From Synechococcus sp. J7-Johnson (GTDB lineage Bacteria > Cyanobacteriota > Cyanobacteriia > PCC-6307 > Cyanobiaceae), in the NCBI RefSeq assembly GCF_024345795.1, contig NZ_JAGQBU010000004.1, positions 62,001 through 126,000 of the forward strand: a DNA stretch of 64,000 bases, read 5' to 3'. Both the position numbers and the translations under genes were made by a program. The notes beneath the pieces were generated by a model, which worked only from the letters and a program-made list of their open reading frames with translations, made no database searches and was not told where the DNA came from. Of this stretch, positions 35,466 to 45,531 are shown piece by piece; position 1 is the stretch's first letter; each line of letters starts with the position of its first letter.

Positions 35466-36776
35466 ATGCACATCGCCGTCGTCGGCCTCAGCCACCGCAC
35501 GGCTCCGGTCGAGATCCGGGAGCGACTGAGCATCCCCGAGCAGACGATGGAGGTATCCCTCCAGAACCTGCGCGGGGACTCCCAGGTGCTCGAGGCCTCC
35601 ATCCTCAGCACCTGCAACCGGCTCGAGATCTACACACTGCTGCGCAGCCCCGAGCAGGGCATCCATGCCGTCGGCAGCTTCCTCAGCCAGCACTCCGGGC
35701 TCGACTTCGGCGAGCTCACACCCCATCTCTTCACCTACCACCACGAGGACGCGGTGGCCCACCTGATGCGGGTGGCCGCCGGCCTCGACAGCCTCGTGCT
35801 GGGAGAAGGTCAGATCCTCTCCCAGGTGAAGAAGATGGTGCGGCTGGGCCAGGAACACGGCTCGATCGGACCGATCCTCAATCGCCTGCTCAACCAGGCG
35901 GTGAGCACCGGCAAACGGGTGCGCAGCGAAACCAACCTCGGCACCGGTGCGGTCTCGATCAGCTCCGCCGCCGTGGAGCTGGCCCAGCTCAAGGTGGGCC
36001 AGGCCCGTGGCCTCGACGAACTGGTACCGCTCGATCAGGAGCAGGTGGCGGTGGTGGGGGCCGGGCGCATGGCCCGCCTGCTGCTGCAACACCTGCAGGC
36101 CAAGGGCTGCCGCGGCCTTGTCCTGCTCAACCGCACCGCAGAGCGGGCCGAGGCCCTGGCCGCTGATTTCCCTGAGTTCCCCGTCCAGTGCCGCCCGCTG
36201 AGCGACCTGGACCACTGCCTGAGCACCTGCTCACTGGTATTCACCAGCACAGGGGCAGAGGAGCCGATCATCGACGCCGAACGGCTCGGGCGCCTGAACC
36301 GGCGTTCCTCCCTGATGCTCATCGACATCGGTGTTCCGCGCAACATCAGCGCCGACGTGCGAGAGCTCGGCGGCGTCGACGCCTTCGACGTCGACGATCT
36401 GCAGGAGGTGGTGACCCGCAACCAGGAAGCCCGTCGCGACATCGCGGCCGAGGCCGAAGGGCTGCTGCAGGAGGAGGCACGGCAGTTCCTGGAGTGGTGG
36501 GACGGGCTGGAGGCGGTTCCCACCCTCAACCGCCTGCGCCAGCAGCTTGAGGAGATCCGCGAGCAGGAGCTGCAGAAGGCCCTCAGCCGCATGGGCCCCG
36601 ACCTCTCCGTGCGGGAACGCAAAGTGGTGGAAGCCCTGAGCAAGGGCATCATCAACAAGATTCTGCACAGCCCAGTCACCAATCTGCGGGCACCCCAGCC
36701 TCGCCAGCAACGCCATCAGGCGATGCAGGTGCTGCATCAGCTGTTTGCCCTCGACGCAGAGGGCGAGGAGACTTGA
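35466..36776 (+). CDS. hemA: Glutamyl-tRNA reductase
   Basis: A 436-residue NADPH-dependent enzyme that makes glutamate-1-semialdehyde, the first committed step of the C5 tetrapyrrole pathway feeding heme, chlorophyll and bilins. It opens with MHIAVVGLSHRTAPVEIRERLSI, has the catalytic cysteine in STCNRLEIY, the NADPH motif VGAGRMARLLLQHL and the C-terminal dimerisation helix. Length is typical. Its position between glpX and glgC matches picocyanobacterial order. Confidence 0.97.
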   Translation: MHIAVVGLSHRTAPVEIRERLSIPEQTMEVSLQNLRGDSQVLEASILSTCNRLEIYTLLRSPEQGIHAVGSFLSQHSGLDFGELTPHLFTYHHEDAVAHLMRVAAGLDSLVLGEGQILSQVKKMVRLGQEHGSIGPILNRLLNQAVSTGKRVRSETNLGTGAVSISSAAVELAQLKVGQARGLDELVPLDQEQVAVVGAGRMARLLLQHLQAKGCRGLVLLNRTAERAEALAADFPEFPVQCRPLSDLDHCLSTCSLVFTSTGAEEPIIDAERLGRLNRRSSLMLIDIGVPRNISADVRELGGVDAFDVDDLQEVVTRNQEARRDIAAEAEGLLQEEARQFLEWWDGLEAVPTLNRLRQQLEEIREQELQKALSRMGPDLSVRERKVVEALSKGIINKILHSPVTNLRAPQPRQQRHQAMQVLHQLFALDAEGEET

Positions 36777-36886
36777 TGTCACCAGGGCTACAGCGGCTAG
36801 CCACAGTTTTGTGCTCGGGCCTGGCGTTCGGGCGTCTGGAGGCACCTGATCCGGTACGGTGCTCGCACGCTGACGGCAGCAGTTCC

Positions 36887-36892
36887 GGAGGG
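36887..36892 (+). promoter_or_regulatory. Strong ribosome binding site fixing the glgC start
   Basis: GGAGGG at 36887-36892 lies five bases before the ATG at 36898 and only two before the in-frame TTG at 36895, so it supports the ATG. TACGGT at 36854-36859 is a weak -10 candidate in the same gap. Confidence 0.6.
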
Positions 36893-36897
36893 CATTG

Positions 36898-38193
36898 ATG
36901 AAGAGGGTTCTGGCGATCATTCTTGGAGGCGGCGCCGGCACCCGGCTCTATCCCCTCACCAAGATGCGGGCCAAGCCGGCTGTACCACTGGCAGGGAAAT
37001 ATCGCCTGATCGATATCCCCATCAGTAACTGCATCAACTCGGGGATCAACAAGATCTACGTGCTCACGCAGTTCAACAGCGCCTCGCTGAATCGCCACCT
37101 CACACAGAGTTACAACCTGTCCGCCGGCTTCGGGCAGGGCTTCGTCGAAGTGCTGGCGGCCCAGCAGACCCCCGATAGTCCCACCTGGTTCGAGGGCACC
37201 GCCGATGCCGTACGCAAGTACCAGTGGCTGTTCCAGGAATGGGATGTGGATCAGTATCTGATCCTCTCCGGTGATCAGCTCTACCGGATGGATTACAGCC
37301 GTTTCGTTGATCACCACATCCAGTCCGGCGCCGATCTGACAGTTGGGGCCCTGCCGGTGGATGGGGAGCAGGCAGAAGGCTTCGGGCTGATGCGCACCGA
37401 CCTCGATGGCCGCATTCGTGAATTCTCCGAAAAGCCCAAGGGTGAGGCCCTTGAGGCCATGAAGGTGGACACCGCCCGCCTCGGGCTGGCGGAAGCCGAG
37501 GCAGCCCGCCGGCCCTACCTGGCCTCGATGGGCATTTATGTTTTCAGCCGCGACACACTCTTCGATCTGCTGGCGCAGAATCCCGGCTCAACCGATTTCG
37601 GCAAGGAGATCATTCCCACAGCCCTGGGTCAGGGTGACAATCTCAGGGCCTACCTCTTCGACGACTACTGGGAGGACATCGGCACGATCGGAGCCTTCTA
37701 CGAAGCCAACCTGGCTCTGACCGACCAACCGAGGCCGGCCTTCTCCTTCTACGACGAGAAGTTCCCGATCTACACCCGACCCCGCTATTTGCCCCCCAGC
37801 AAATTGCTGGATGCCCAGGTCACCCAGTCGATCATCGGTGAGGGCTCCCTGCTGCAGGACTGCAGCATTCACCACTGTGTGCTCGGCGTGCGCTCCCGCA
37901 TAGAAGGGGAAGTGGTGCTGCAGGACACCCTGGTGATGGGGGCCGACTTCTTCGAATCCAGCGAGGAGCGGGCCGTGCTGCGCGAACGGGGCGGCATTCC
38001 GGTGGGAGTGGGCCGCGGCACCACGGTGCGCCGAGCGATCCTCGACAAGAATGTGCGGATCGGGCGCAACGTCACAATCGTGAACAAGGATCATGTCGAG
38101 GAGGCTGACCGGCCAGAGCTGGGCTTCTACATCCGCAACGGGATCGTGGTGGTGGAAAAGAACGCCACCATCGCCGACGGCACCGTGATCTGA
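36898..38193 (+). CDS. glgC: Glucose-1-phosphate adenylyltransferase (ADP-glucose pyrophosphorylase)
   Basis: A 431-residue enzyme that makes ADP-glucose for glycogen. The N-terminal catalytic domain shows [22 protein letters not shown], the substrate loop [16 protein letters not shown] and FSEKPKG; the C-terminal left-handed beta-helix ends in the plant/cyanobacterial form [16 protein letters not shown], which carries the allosteric 3-phosphoglycerate lysine. The start is set by the GGAGGG site. It stands between hemA and gnd with 112-120 base gaps. Confidence 0.97.
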   Translation: MKRVLAIILGGGAGTRLYPLTKMRAKPAVPLAGKYRLIDIPISNCINSGINKIYVLTQFNSASLNRHLTQSYNLSAGFGQGFVEVLAAQQTPDSPTWFEGTADAVRKYQWLFQEWDVDQYLILSGDQLYRMDYSRFVDHHIQSGADLTVGALPVDGEQAEGFGLMRTDLDGRIREFSEKPKGEALEAMKVDTARLGLAEAEAARRPYLASMGIYVFSRDTLFDLLAQNPGSTDFGKEIIPTALGQGDNLRAYLFDDYWEDIGTIGAFYEANLALTDQPRPAFSFYDEKFPIYTRPRYLPPSKLLDAQVTQSIIGEGSLLQDCSIHHCVLGVRSRIEGEVVLQDTLVMGADFFESSEERAVLRERGGIPVGVGRGTTVRRAILDKNVRIGRNVTIVNKDHVEEADRPELGFYIRNGIVVVEKNATIADGTVI

Positions 38194-38306
38194 ACCAGCG
38201 GCTGAGCGAGCCGATCTGAGCGCTTGCTGACACAGGGGCCAGGCCAACGGCGTTCGGGCAGGCTCAAGGCCACACTGATCCCGAACGGCCTGCACGCCAA
38301 CTTCTC

Positions 38307-39722
38307 ATGAGCAAAGCACACTTCGGCCTGATCGGCCTCGGAGTGATGGGCGAGAACCTGGTCCTCAACGCTGAACGCAACGGGTACTCCAGCGTCGTCT
38401 TCAACCGCACCTACGCCAAGACCGAAGACTTTCTGAATGGCCGGGCCGCCGGGCTGAACATCATCGGTGCCCATACCCTCGAGGAGTTCGTCGGGGCCCT
38501 GGAGCGACCCCGCCGCATCCTGATGATGATCAAGGCGGGAGCACCGATCGACGCCATGATCGCCCAGATCTCACCCCTGCTCGAGGATGGTGACCTGCTG
38601 ATCGACGGCGGCAACTCCCTCTACACCGACACCGAACGGCGGGTGAAGGAGCTCGAGAGCCAGAGCTTCGGCTACATCGGCATGGGCGTCTCCGGCGGCG
38701 CCAAGGGAGCACTGGAGGGGCCGAGCATGATGCCCGGCGGCACCAAGGCCGCCTATGACGCCATTGAAGGCCTGGTTTGCAAGATGGCCGCCCAGGTGGA
38801 GGACGGCCCCTGCGTCACCTACATCGGTCCTGGCGGTGCCGGCCATTTCGTCAAGACCGTGCACAACGGCATCGAGTACGGGATCGAGCAGATCCTGGTC
38901 GAGGCCTACGACCTGATGAAGCGCTGCGCCGGCATGGATGGCCTGGCCATGGCCAAGGTTTTCGACGGCTGGAACCAGCTGGAAGAGCTCTCCTCCTACT
39001 TGGTCGAAATCACCGAAGTGTGCCTGCGCACAAGGGATCCCGAGGATGGCGGGGATCTGGTGGAGAAGATCCTTGATGTGGCCGGCCAGAAGGGCACCGG
39101 ACTCTGGACCGTGGTCAGTGCCCTGGAGATGGGGGTGCCTGTGCCCACCATCTATGCGGCGCTCAATGGCCGGGTGATGAGCTCCCTGCACAGCGAGCGC
39201 CAGGCGGCGGCGGCCGTGATCGCCGCGCCTGAGGCGGCGACGGTCGAGCTGGGTGAACCCTCCGAAGGCATGCCAGCCCTGCGCGATGCCATCACCCTCG
39301 CCTGCATCGCCAGCTATGCCCAGGGCATGGCCCTGATGGTGGAAGCCTCGGCCCTGCACGAGTACGACCTCAACCTCTCCGCCATCGCCCAGATCTGGAA
39401 GGGGGGCTGCATCATTCGCGCCAAGCTGCTGCAGCGCATCCAGGACGCCTACGACGCCAACCCGGAGCTGACCAACCTGATGGTCGACCCCTGGTTCGCC
39501 GAACAGGTGAACGCGCGCCTCCCCGGCCTGCGTCAGGTGGTGGCCGGGGCAGCCCTGGCCGGCATCCCCGTGCCCTGCCTGAGCAGCACCCTCGATTACA
39601 TCGACAGCTACCGCACGGCGCGGCTGCCCCAGAACCTGCTCCAGGCCATGCGTGACTGCTTCGGCGCCCACACCTACCAACGGGTGGACCGCGAGGGCAG
39701 CTTCCACACCGAGTGGCTGTGA
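38307..39722 (+). CDS. gnd: 6-phosphogluconate dehydrogenase (decarboxylating)
   Basis: A 471-residue NADP-dependent enzyme of the oxidative pentose phosphate pathway, the main night-time NADPH source in cyanobacteria. Motifs: N-terminal Rossmann LGVMGENLVLNAERNGY, IDGGNSLYTDTERR, MGVSGGAKGALEGPSMMPGG, and the catalytic Lys/His region GPGGAGHFVKTVHNGIEYG. Length is normal. The stop overlaps the pgl ATG (TGATG), so the two sequential enzymes are coupled. Confidence 0.97.
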   Translation: MSKAHFGLIGLGVMGENLVLNAERNGYSSVVFNRTYAKTEDFLNGRAAGLNIIGAHTLEEFVGALERPRRILMMIKAGAPIDAMIAQISPLLEDGDLLIDGGNSLYTDTERRVKELESQSFGYIGMGVSGGAKGALEGPSMMPGGTKAAYDAIEGLVCKMAAQVEDGPCVTYIGPGGAGHFVKTVHNGIEYGIEQILVEAYDLMKRCAGMDGLAMAKVFDGWNQLEELSSYLVEITEVCLRTRDPEDGGDLVEKILDVAGQKGTGLWTVVSALEMGVPVPTIYAALNGRVMSSLHSERQAAAAVIAAPEAATVELGEPSEGMPALRDAITLACIASYAQGMALMVEASALHEYDLNLSAIAQIWKGGCIIRAKLLQRIQDAYDANPELTNLMVDPWFAEQVNARLPGLRQVVAGAALAGIPVPCLSSTLDYIDSYRTARLPQNLLQAMRDCFGAHTYQRVDREGSFHTEWL

Positions 39723-40453
39723 TGCGCAGCCAGCCGCCGGCCACCTACAGGGTCGAAGTGGCCGCCGATGGCGGCGAGCTGGCCCGGCGCACCGCCGAGA
39801 CCATCGCTGCCTGCATCGATCTGGCCCTGGCCCAGCGGGATCGGGCCCAGATCGCCCTCGCCGGGGGAGGCACACCTGCCGCGGCCTACCGGCTGCTGGC
39901 GCGGGAGCGGCTGCCCTGGCAGCGGGTGGATGTGCTGCTGGGCGATGAACGCTGGGTGGCGGCCGAAGACCCCTCCAGCAATGCCCTGATGCTGCACCAG
40001 ACCCTGCTGGCGGAGCCCCCGGGCTCCGAGGCGCGCTTCCATCCGGTGCCCACCGACCTGGAGAGCCCGGAAGCCAGCGCCGCCGCCTACGCCGCCATGG
40101 TGGCCAGGCTCTGCCCCGGCGATCCACCGGTATTCGATCTGGCGCTGCTGGGTCTAGGGGAGGACGGCCACACTGCCTCCCTCTTTCCTGGAACAGCGGC
40201 CACCACGGTGATCGATCGGGAGGCCACGGTGAGCGAAGGCAAGGGGCTGCCCAGGGTCACCCTCACAGCTCCCGTGCTGAGCGCGGCGCGCCAGGTGCTG
40301 TTCCTGGTGAGCGGGGCGGGCAAGCAGCAGGCCCTTCGGCGCCTGCTGGATCCAGATGAATCACCTGAGCGCACGCCCGCCCGGCTGGTGTGCCCCCGCC
40401 AACCGGTTCTGATCCTCGCCGATGCCGCCGCTGCGGCAGGCTTGGAGGAGTGA
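39722..40453 (+). CDS. pgl: 6-phosphogluconolactonase
   Basis: A 243-residue enzyme that hydrolyses 6-phosphogluconolactone, the step before Gnd. Family motifs: IALAGGGTPAAAYRLLA, VLLGDERWVAAEDPSSNALM and LLGLGEDGHTASLFPGT; the GEDGH histidine is catalytic. The ATG at 39722 overlaps the gnd stop; GTG 39713 is open but would lie inside gnd. The last bases overlap the start of the CIA30-like gene (GTGA). Confidence 0.94.
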   Translation: MRSQPPATYRVEVAADGGELARRTAETIAACIDLALAQRDRAQIALAGGGTPAAAYRLLARERLPWQRVDVLLGDERWVAAEDPSSNALMLHQTLLAEPPGSEARFHPVPTDLESPEASAAAYAAMVARLCPGDPPVFDLALLGLGEDGHTASLFPGTAATTVIDREATVSEGKGLPRVTLTAPVLSAARQVLFLVSGAGKQQALRRLLDPDESPERTPARLVCPRQPVLILADAAAAAGLEE

Positions 40454-41022
40454 TCGAGCTGGCCCTGATGGTTGCACCCCTGCTGGTGGTGAGCGGTGAT
40501 GGATTCAGCGGCTGGCTGGCCCTCAATGACACGATCATGGGCGGAAGCAGCAGCGGGGCCTGCCGCAGCGGATCGTCCGGACTGGTGTTTGAGGCGGAGG
40601 TGATCGAAGCCGGTGGCGGCTTCGTGAGCTGCCGCTCTCCTCTGTTCTCGCCACCCCTTGACCTGAGCGCCTACCGGGCGCTCCAGTTCGACCTGCGCGG
40701 CGACGGACGGCGCTACAAGCTGGCCGTCGCCTGCGCCGATGGGGTGGCTGGCCTCACCGAACTGATACCGGGGGGGCTGCGCTGGGTGAGCGAATTCGCC
40801 ACCAACCCGGATGGTCCCACCACGGTGGAGATCCCCTTCGAGCAATTGAAAGCCTCGGTACGGGCCCAGCCCATGTCACTGCCCCTGCTGCGCTTCGATC
40901 CCAGCCGGATCACCCGGCTGCAGATCCTGCACTCGAAGTTCGGCGACGATGGCCGAGCCAACCCCGGCTTCCGCGCCGGTGCCCTGCGCCTCGAGGTGGA
41001 AGCGATCCGGGCCGTTCCCTGA
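40450..41022 (+). CDS. CIA30 (NDUFAF1-like) domain protein
   Basis: A 190-residue beta-rich protein resembling complex I intermediate-associated protein 30: FSGWLALNDTIMGGSSSG, then FVSCRSPLFSPPLDLSAYRALQFDLRGDGRRYKL and TVEIPFEQLKASVRAQPM. In mitochondria CIA30 assists complex I assembly; in cyanobacteria the role is not established, though NDH-1 assembly is a reasonable guess. GTG 40450 overlaps the pgl stop; ATG 40468 is an alternative. The fold looks like a carbohydrate-binding jellyroll. Confidence 0.8.
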   Translation: MIELALMVAPLLVVSGDGFSGWLALNDTIMGGSSSGACRSGSSGLVFEAEVIEAGGGFVSCRSPLFSPPLDLSAYRALQFDLRGDGRRYKLAVACADGVAGLTELIPGGLRWVSEFATNPDGPTTVEIPFEQLKASVRAQPMSLPLLRFDPSRITRLQILHSKFGDDGRANPGFRAGALRLEVEAIRAVP

Positions 41023-41023
41023 C

Positions 41024-41389
41024 GTGAGCGAGCTACTTAGACGGGTGGCCGCTGCGGCTGATCTCTGCCTGAAACCCCATCGGCATGCGGTGGTGATCAG
41101 CTCTGGCCAGCCGGGCCAGGAGGAGTGCAGCCTGCGGCTGCTCTGCCGCCGGGCCGATGGCGAGCGTTCGGAGCTTGACGACATTGAGCTGGAGATCTAC
41201 CGCAGCGGAGACGATCTGCACCTGATGCTGAGCTGGCCCGAGCAAACGGACCAACCCATGTTGTGGCAAGGCCACCATCCGGTCTGGATGGATGGTGACA
41301 GCGGCCAGCGCTGCGAGCGACCACCCGCCGGGGCGGCGCTGGAGGCTCTGGCCAGGCGGCTGCGGGCTTTGCTCAGCCCTGATCGGTGA
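41024..41389 (+). CDS. Small protein of unknown function (121 aa)
   Basis: A 121-residue soluble protein starting at GTG 41024, one base after the CIA30-like gene. It has mixed charge, a central pair of strands ([19 protein letters not shown]) and a C-terminal arginine-rich helix. I do not recognise the family, although small proteins of this kind are common next to pgl/ilvD in picocyanobacteria as I recall. Its 3' end overlaps the convergent ilvD by 17 bases. Confidence 0.65.
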   Translation: MSELLRRVAAAADLCLKPHRHAVVISSGQPGQEECSLRLLCRRADGERSELDDIELEIYRSGDDLHLMLSWPEQTDQPMLWQGHHPVWMDGDSGQRCERPPAGAALEALARRLRALLSPDR

Positions 41390-43043
41390 CCGCCCCCAGG
41401 CTGCTGCTGCTCACCTGGCGGGCGTACTTGCCCAGCACTCCGGTGCGGTAGCGGGGCTCGGGTTTCACCCAGGCAGCACGGCGGCGCTCCAGCTCGGCCG
41501 GATCCACGTTCAGCTGAATCAGCAGCTGGTGCGCGTCGACGGTGATGCTGTCCCCTTCCTGAACCAGGGCAATGGTGCCGCCCACGGCGGCTTCGGGGGC
41601 CACATGGCCCACCACCAGGCCGTAGGAGCCGCCACTGAAACGACCATCGGTGATCAGCGCCACCGATTCCCCGAGCCCCTGGCCCACGATGGCCGCAGTG
41701 GGCGAGAGCATCTCGCGCATCCCGGGTCCGCCGACCGGGCCCTCGTAGCGGACCACCACCACATCACCGGCATGGACCCCACCGGCGAGAATCGCCTCCA
41801 GGGCGCTCTCCTCGCTCTCGAAGACCCTGGCCGGACCTGTGATCACCGGGGTCTTAACGCCGCTGATCTTGGCGACGGCCCCTTCCTCCGCCAGGTTGCC
41901 CTTGAGGATCGCCAGGTGCCCCTTGGCATAGAGAGGATTGGAGAGAGGCCGGATCACCTCCTGATCGGCGCGGGGCACGCTGGGAACATCCGCCAGCACC
42001 TGCTTGAGCGTGAGGCCCTCGATGGTGAGGCAGTCGCCGTGCAGAAGGCCGGCATCGAGCAGCAGCTTCATCACCTGGGGGATGCCACCGGCCCTGTGCA
42101 GATCCACCGTCACGAAGCGGCCGCTGGGCTTGAGATCGCAGATCACCGGCACCCGCTGCCGGATGGTTTCGAAATCATCGATCGTGAGCGGCACCTCGGC
42201 GGTGCACGCAATCGCCAGCAGGTGCAGCACCGAGTTGGTGGAGCCCCCCACCGCCATGATCACGCTGATCGCGTTCTCGATCGCCTCACGGGTGATCAGG
42301 TCGCGGGGGCGGATGTTCGCCTCGATGGCCCTCACCAGCACTTCGGCCGAGCGAGCGGCGCTTTCGGCCTTCTCCGGATCCTCGGCCGCCATGGTGGAGC
42401 TGTAGGGCAGGCTCAGGCCCATGGCCTCAAAGGCAGAGCTCATCGTGTTGGCGGTGAACATGCCGCCGCAGCTGCCGGCACCGGGGCAGGCGTTCTTCTC
42501 GATCGCCAGCAACTCCTCCTCATCGATGCGGCCCCCGGAGAACTGACCCACCGCCTCGAAGGCACTCACCACGGTGAGATCGCAGGGGCCCAGCCGTCCG
42601 GGCTTGATCGTGCCGCCGTACACGAAGATCGCCGGGATGTTCATGCGGGCCATGGCGAGCATGGCGCCGGGCATGTTCTTGTCGCAGCCGCCGATCGCCA
42701 GCAGGCCATCCATGCTCTGGGCATTGCAGGCGGTTTCGATCGAATCGGCGATCACCTCCCGCGACACCAGGGAGTACTTCATTCCCTCAGTGCCCATCGA
42801 GATGCCGTCGCTGACGGTGATCGTGCCGAACATCTGGGGCATGGCCCCCGCCAGGCGGGCGGACTCCTCGGCGCAGCGAGCCAGATCGTTCAGGCCGATA
42901 TTGCAAGGGGTGATCGTGCTGTAGCCGTTGGCGATGCCGATGATCGGCTTGTTGAAGTCACCGTCGCCAAAGCCAACCGCCCGCAACATGGCCCGGTTGG
43001 GAGAACGCTGAACGCCTGCAGTGATGGCGGCGGAACGGAGCAT
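41373..43043 (-). CDS. ilvD: Dihydroxy-acid dehydratase
   Basis: A 556-residue Fe-S dehydratase forming the 2-keto acids of branched-chain amino acid synthesis. Cluster and metal motifs are visible: CNIGLNDLA, the [15 protein letters not shown] signature and [14 protein letters not shown]; the C-terminal signature SDGRFSGG appears as [21 protein letters not shown]. Length is standard. The long open frame on the opposite strand (41292-43127) is its GC-driven shadow. It is the last gene of the leftward block that begins near 55.5 kb. Confidence 0.97.
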   Translation of the reverse strand: MLRSAAITAGVQRSPNRAMLRAVGFGDGDFNKPIIGIANGYSTITPCNIGLNDLARCAEESARLAGAMPQMFGTITVSDGISMGTEGMKYSLVSREVIADSIETACNAQSMDGLLAIGGCDKNMPGAMLAMARMNIPAIFVYGGTIKPGRLGPCDLTVVSAFEAVGQFSGGRIDEEELLAIEKNACPGAGSCGGMFTANTMSSAFEAMGLSLPYSSTMAAEDPEKAESAARSAEVLVRAIEANIRPRDLITREAIENAISVIMAVGGSTNSVLHLLAIACTAEVPLTIDDFETIRQRVPVICDLKPSGRFVTVDLHRAGGIPQVMKLLLDAGLLHGDCLTIEGLTLKQVLADVPSVPRADQEVIRPLSNPLYAKGHLAILKGNLAEEGAVAKISGVKTPVITGPARVFESEESALEAILAGGVHAGDVVVVRYEGPVGGPGMREMLSPTAAIVGQGLGESVALITDGRFSGGSYGLVVGHVAPEAAVGGTIALVQEGDSITVDAHQLLIQLNVDPAELERRRAAWVKPEPRYRTGVLGKYARQVSSSSLGAVTDQG

Positions 43044-43096
43044 GAACCCTTCAGTGGCACCGCTAGCAACCTACCGAGGCGTGCTGCCGCCGCTCC

Positions 43097-43390
43097 TCAG
43101 GGTTCGGGGCTGAGGGTCTCCAGCTGACGGCGCACATCTTCGATTGCCCGGTTCAGCTCGTTGACCTTGTGTTGCAGCTGCCGCTCCAGCAACGGACGCC
43201 GCACGCCGTCGTCTCCCTCACGGGAGCCTCCCTGCAGGCGCGAGAGAGTGAGACTGCGCCGCTGACGCTGGGCCAGGCGGCGGCGTTCCGCTTCAGCCAG
43301 CAACCACCAGGCCAGGCCCGCGGCACCGATCACCGCCCCGGCTACGGCACTGGCCAGGATGGGACTGGCGGGGGATCCGCGTTCGGCCAT
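43097..43390 (-). CDS. Small membrane protein with C-terminal coiled coil (97 aa)
   Basis: A 97-residue protein with one membrane span (about 10-29, ILASAVAGAVIGAAGLAWWLL), a basic patch (ERRRLAQRQRRS) and a C-terminal helix with heptad-like spacing (RQLQHKVNELNRAIEDVRRQLETL). I do not recognise it. It sits 36 bases after the GMC oxidoreductase gene on the same strand and 53 bases before ilvD. Confidence 0.65.
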   Translation of the reverse strand: MAERGSPASPILASAVAGAVIGAAGLAWWLLAEAERRRLAQRQRRSLTLSRLQGGSREGDDGVRRPLLERQLQHKVNELNRAIEDVRRQLETLSPEP

Positions 43391-43426
43391 GGGTGTCTGG
43401 TCCTCCCAACCCCTGATCGGGGAAGC

Positions 43427-44929
43427 CTAGAGCCGCTCCGCCATCCGAAGGGCATTGGCGATCACGGTGAGGCCTGGCGACACCATCGGGCAGCTGGGGA
43501 AGACACTGGCATCGGCGATGGTCAGGTTGACCATGCCGTGGACGCGTCCGTCGCGGTCGACGACTGAGAGGGCCGGATCGTCGCCCATGCGGCAGGTGCC
43601 GCAGGCGTGGCCGATTACCGCCAGGGGCGCCTCGCCACGGGGATAGAAGGGGGCCGGGCGCACCTGGGGGGTGAGCGGATCGGCGTCCACCGCTTTGAGC
43701 ACGGAGAGCCAGCGGTAAACGAGCCGGTCGTGGGCCTCGAGGTTGTTGGCCAGGTACTGGATGCTCAGGCGCTCCCCGCGCAACTCGATGCGGTTATCGG
43801 GATCGGGCAGCACCGGACTCATCGCCCACCAGCAGATCGAGCGCACCGCCAGCTGCTCCAGGGCGGCGTTGGGGAGCAACCGCTTGACGAGCGAGAGCAC
43901 GGGCGGCGACTCGGCGAACTGGGCGTCCTGCAGCACCCCGCCACCGGTTTCGATGTGGCCGAGCGGAAAGCTGACGTTCTGATCGCCCCAGACGTAGTCG
44001 TTGACCCCGAGGCTGCGGGGGAAGCGGCCGCTGTGGGTTTCGCGGGCCAGCTGCAGGATGGCGGTGAGCTGGGGTTTCATCAGGTTGCGGCCCACCTGGC
44101 CCGAGCCGTTTGCCAGGCCATCGGGATGAAGCTCGCTGCGGGATCGCAGCAGCAGGGCTGGTGTGTTGACCGCACCGGCCGCCAGCACCACCTGATCGCC
44201 GCGGAACAGCCAGAGCTGGCCATTGATCTCGGCTTCCACTCCCTTGACCTCGCGGCCGCTGGGATCCACGTGCAGCTGGGTGACCCGGGCGTTGCTGATC
44301 AGGCGGGCGCCGGAATGCTCGAGGGCCGGCTGTACACCGAACAGTTCGGCGTCACCGCTGGGATCCTCCTCAACCTCCGACCAGCTCAGCGGCAGGTCGT
44401 AGGGATGGCTGCCCTGGCGCTCCAGCCCCTGGCGCAGGGGCTGGAATAGGGGATCCAGCGGCAGGGGCTGATGGGGATAGGGGCCACTGCGAGGTGGCTC
44501 ATTCGGGTCGAGGCCAGCTTGGCCATGGACGCGGTAGAGCGCCTCGGCCCGTTCGTACCAGGGGGCGAGTTCGTCGTAGGTGATCGGCCAGGCGGGGGCC
44601 AACCCCTCCTGCAGGGGCAGGCCTTCGAACTCACGCGGCCACATCCGCTCGAGCACCCCACCCCAGATCTTGGTGTTACCACCCAGGGCGTAAATGGTCT
44701 GGGGGTTGAAGGGATCGCCGTCAGGTCCGAACCAGGCCTCACCGGGGTGGTAACGGTTCTTGCGGAACAGATCCACGCTGGCCACGTTCTGATCGGCCAG
44801 GTCCATGGCCCCTCCGCGCTCCAGCAGCAGCACCGAGCGGCCCTTGGCCGCGAGGGCACCGGCCAGGCTGCCGCCGCCGGCGCCGGAACCGATCACGATC
44901 ACATCGTGGTGCTGGTCGTCAAAGATCAT
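43427..44929 (-). CDS. GMC-family FAD-dependent oxidoreductase
   Basis: A 500-residue flavoprotein of the glucose-methanol-choline family. The dinucleotide motif VIVIGSGAGGGSLAGALAAKG is at residues about 10-30, with LGGNTKIWGGVLERM, the FAD-binding VVLAAGAVNTPALLLRSR and the C-terminal HACGTCRMGDDP and ADASVFPSCP...LTVIANALRMAE. There is no signal peptide, so it is probably cytoplasmic or on the inner face of the membrane. Its ATG overlaps the stop of oxidase subunit III (ATGA), which makes it the last gene of the terminal oxidase unit. The substrate is unknown; sugar or alcohol oxidation feeding the oxidase is inference. Confidence 0.88.
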   Translation of the reverse strand: MIFDDQHHDVIVIGSGAGGGSLAGALAAKGRSVLLLERGGAMDLADQNVASVDLFRKNRYHPGEAWFGPDGDPFNPQTIYALGGNTKIWGGVLERMWPREFEGLPLQEGLAPAWPITYDELAPWYERAEALYRVHGQAGLDPNEPPRSGPYPHQPLPLDPLFQPLRQGLERQGSHPYDLPLSWSEVEEDPSGDAELFGVQPALEHSGARLISNARVTQLHVDPSGREVKGVEAEINGQLWLFRGDQVVLAAGAVNTPALLLRSRSELHPDGLANGSGQVGRNLMKPQLTAILQLARETHSGRFPRSLGVNDYVWGDQNVSFPLGHIETGGGVLQDAQFAESPPVLSLVKRLLPNAALEQLAVRSICWWAMSPVLPDPDNRIELRGERLSIQYLANNLEAHDRLVYRWLSVLKAVDADPLTPQVRPAPFYPRGEAPLAVIGHACGTCRMGDDPALSVVDRDGRVHGMVNLTIADASVFPSCPMVSPGLTVIANALRMAERL

Positions 44930-45528
44930 GACCAGGCGTAGAGCAGAAGAAAGAGCAGCACCCAGATCACATCCACGAAGTGCCAGAACAAGGAGGTGGC
45001 GATCACCCCCTGCTCACCGGCTGCGTAGTTGGCCGGGCGGAAGGAGCGTTGCAGCATCAAGGCCATCAGCAGGATGCCGCTGAGCACATGCAGGCCATGG
45101 AAGCCGGTGAGCAGGTAAAAGCAACTGCCAAAACTGCCGCTGGTGATTCCGAACTCAAGCGAGCGCCATTCGATCGCCTGGCCGTAGAGGAACACGGCCC
45201 CCATGGCCATGCTCAGCAGCCAGAAGGCACGGAAGCCCCAGAGCTGCCCCCTGGAGAGGAAGTGCTCGGCCAGAGCCACCGTGCCACTGCTTGAAACAAG
45301 CACCACGGTGTAAAGCAATGGTGTGCGCCACTCCAGCCCCTCCACTCCTGGCGGCAGCCATTGCAGGGCGGAGAGCTTCAGCACCGCATAGCCGCTGAAG
45401 AAGGCCAGGAAGATTACGCTCTCAGAGCAGAGAAAGATGATGAAGCCGGTGAGGCTGTAGTTGGCGTGCGCCGCTTCATGGCCCTCTGGGGAAGGAGCAG
45501 CGGTATCAACGGGAGGGCTGATGGTCAT
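44926..45528 (-). CDS. ctaEII: Alternative respiratory terminal oxidase subunit III (CtaE-like)
   Basis: A 200-residue heme-copper oxidase subunit III with five predicted spans, the short form common in bacteria. Characteristic sequences: FLCSESVIFLAFFSGY, TGFHGLHVLSGILLM and the C-terminal FWHFVDVIWVLLFLLLY. It starts three bases after the subunit I stop and overlaps the GMC gene. Naming as the second (ARTO) set follows from the subunit II features. Confidence 0.93.
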   Translation of the reverse strand: MTISPPVDTAAPSPEGHEAAHANYSLTGFIIFLCSESVIFLAFFSGYAVLKLSALQWLPPGVEGLEWRTPLLYTVVLVSSSGTVALAEHFLSRGQLWGFRAFWLLSMAMGAVFLYGQAIEWRSLEFGITSGSFGSCFYLLTGFHGLHVLSGILLMALMLQRSFRPANYAAGEQGVIATSLFWHFVDVIWVLLFLLLYAWS

Positions 45529-45531
45529 GGT

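Noticed and set aside
38194-38306. A terminator between glgC and gnd from GTTCGGG/CCCGAAC
   Set aside because: The seven-base arms are over 20 bases apart with no U-run, so the pairing is weak evidence.
41292-43127. A 611-codon open frame on the plus strand across ilvD
   Set aside because: It is fully antisense to a clear ilvD; the composition (His, Gln, Gly, Arg rich) is that of a shadow frame.
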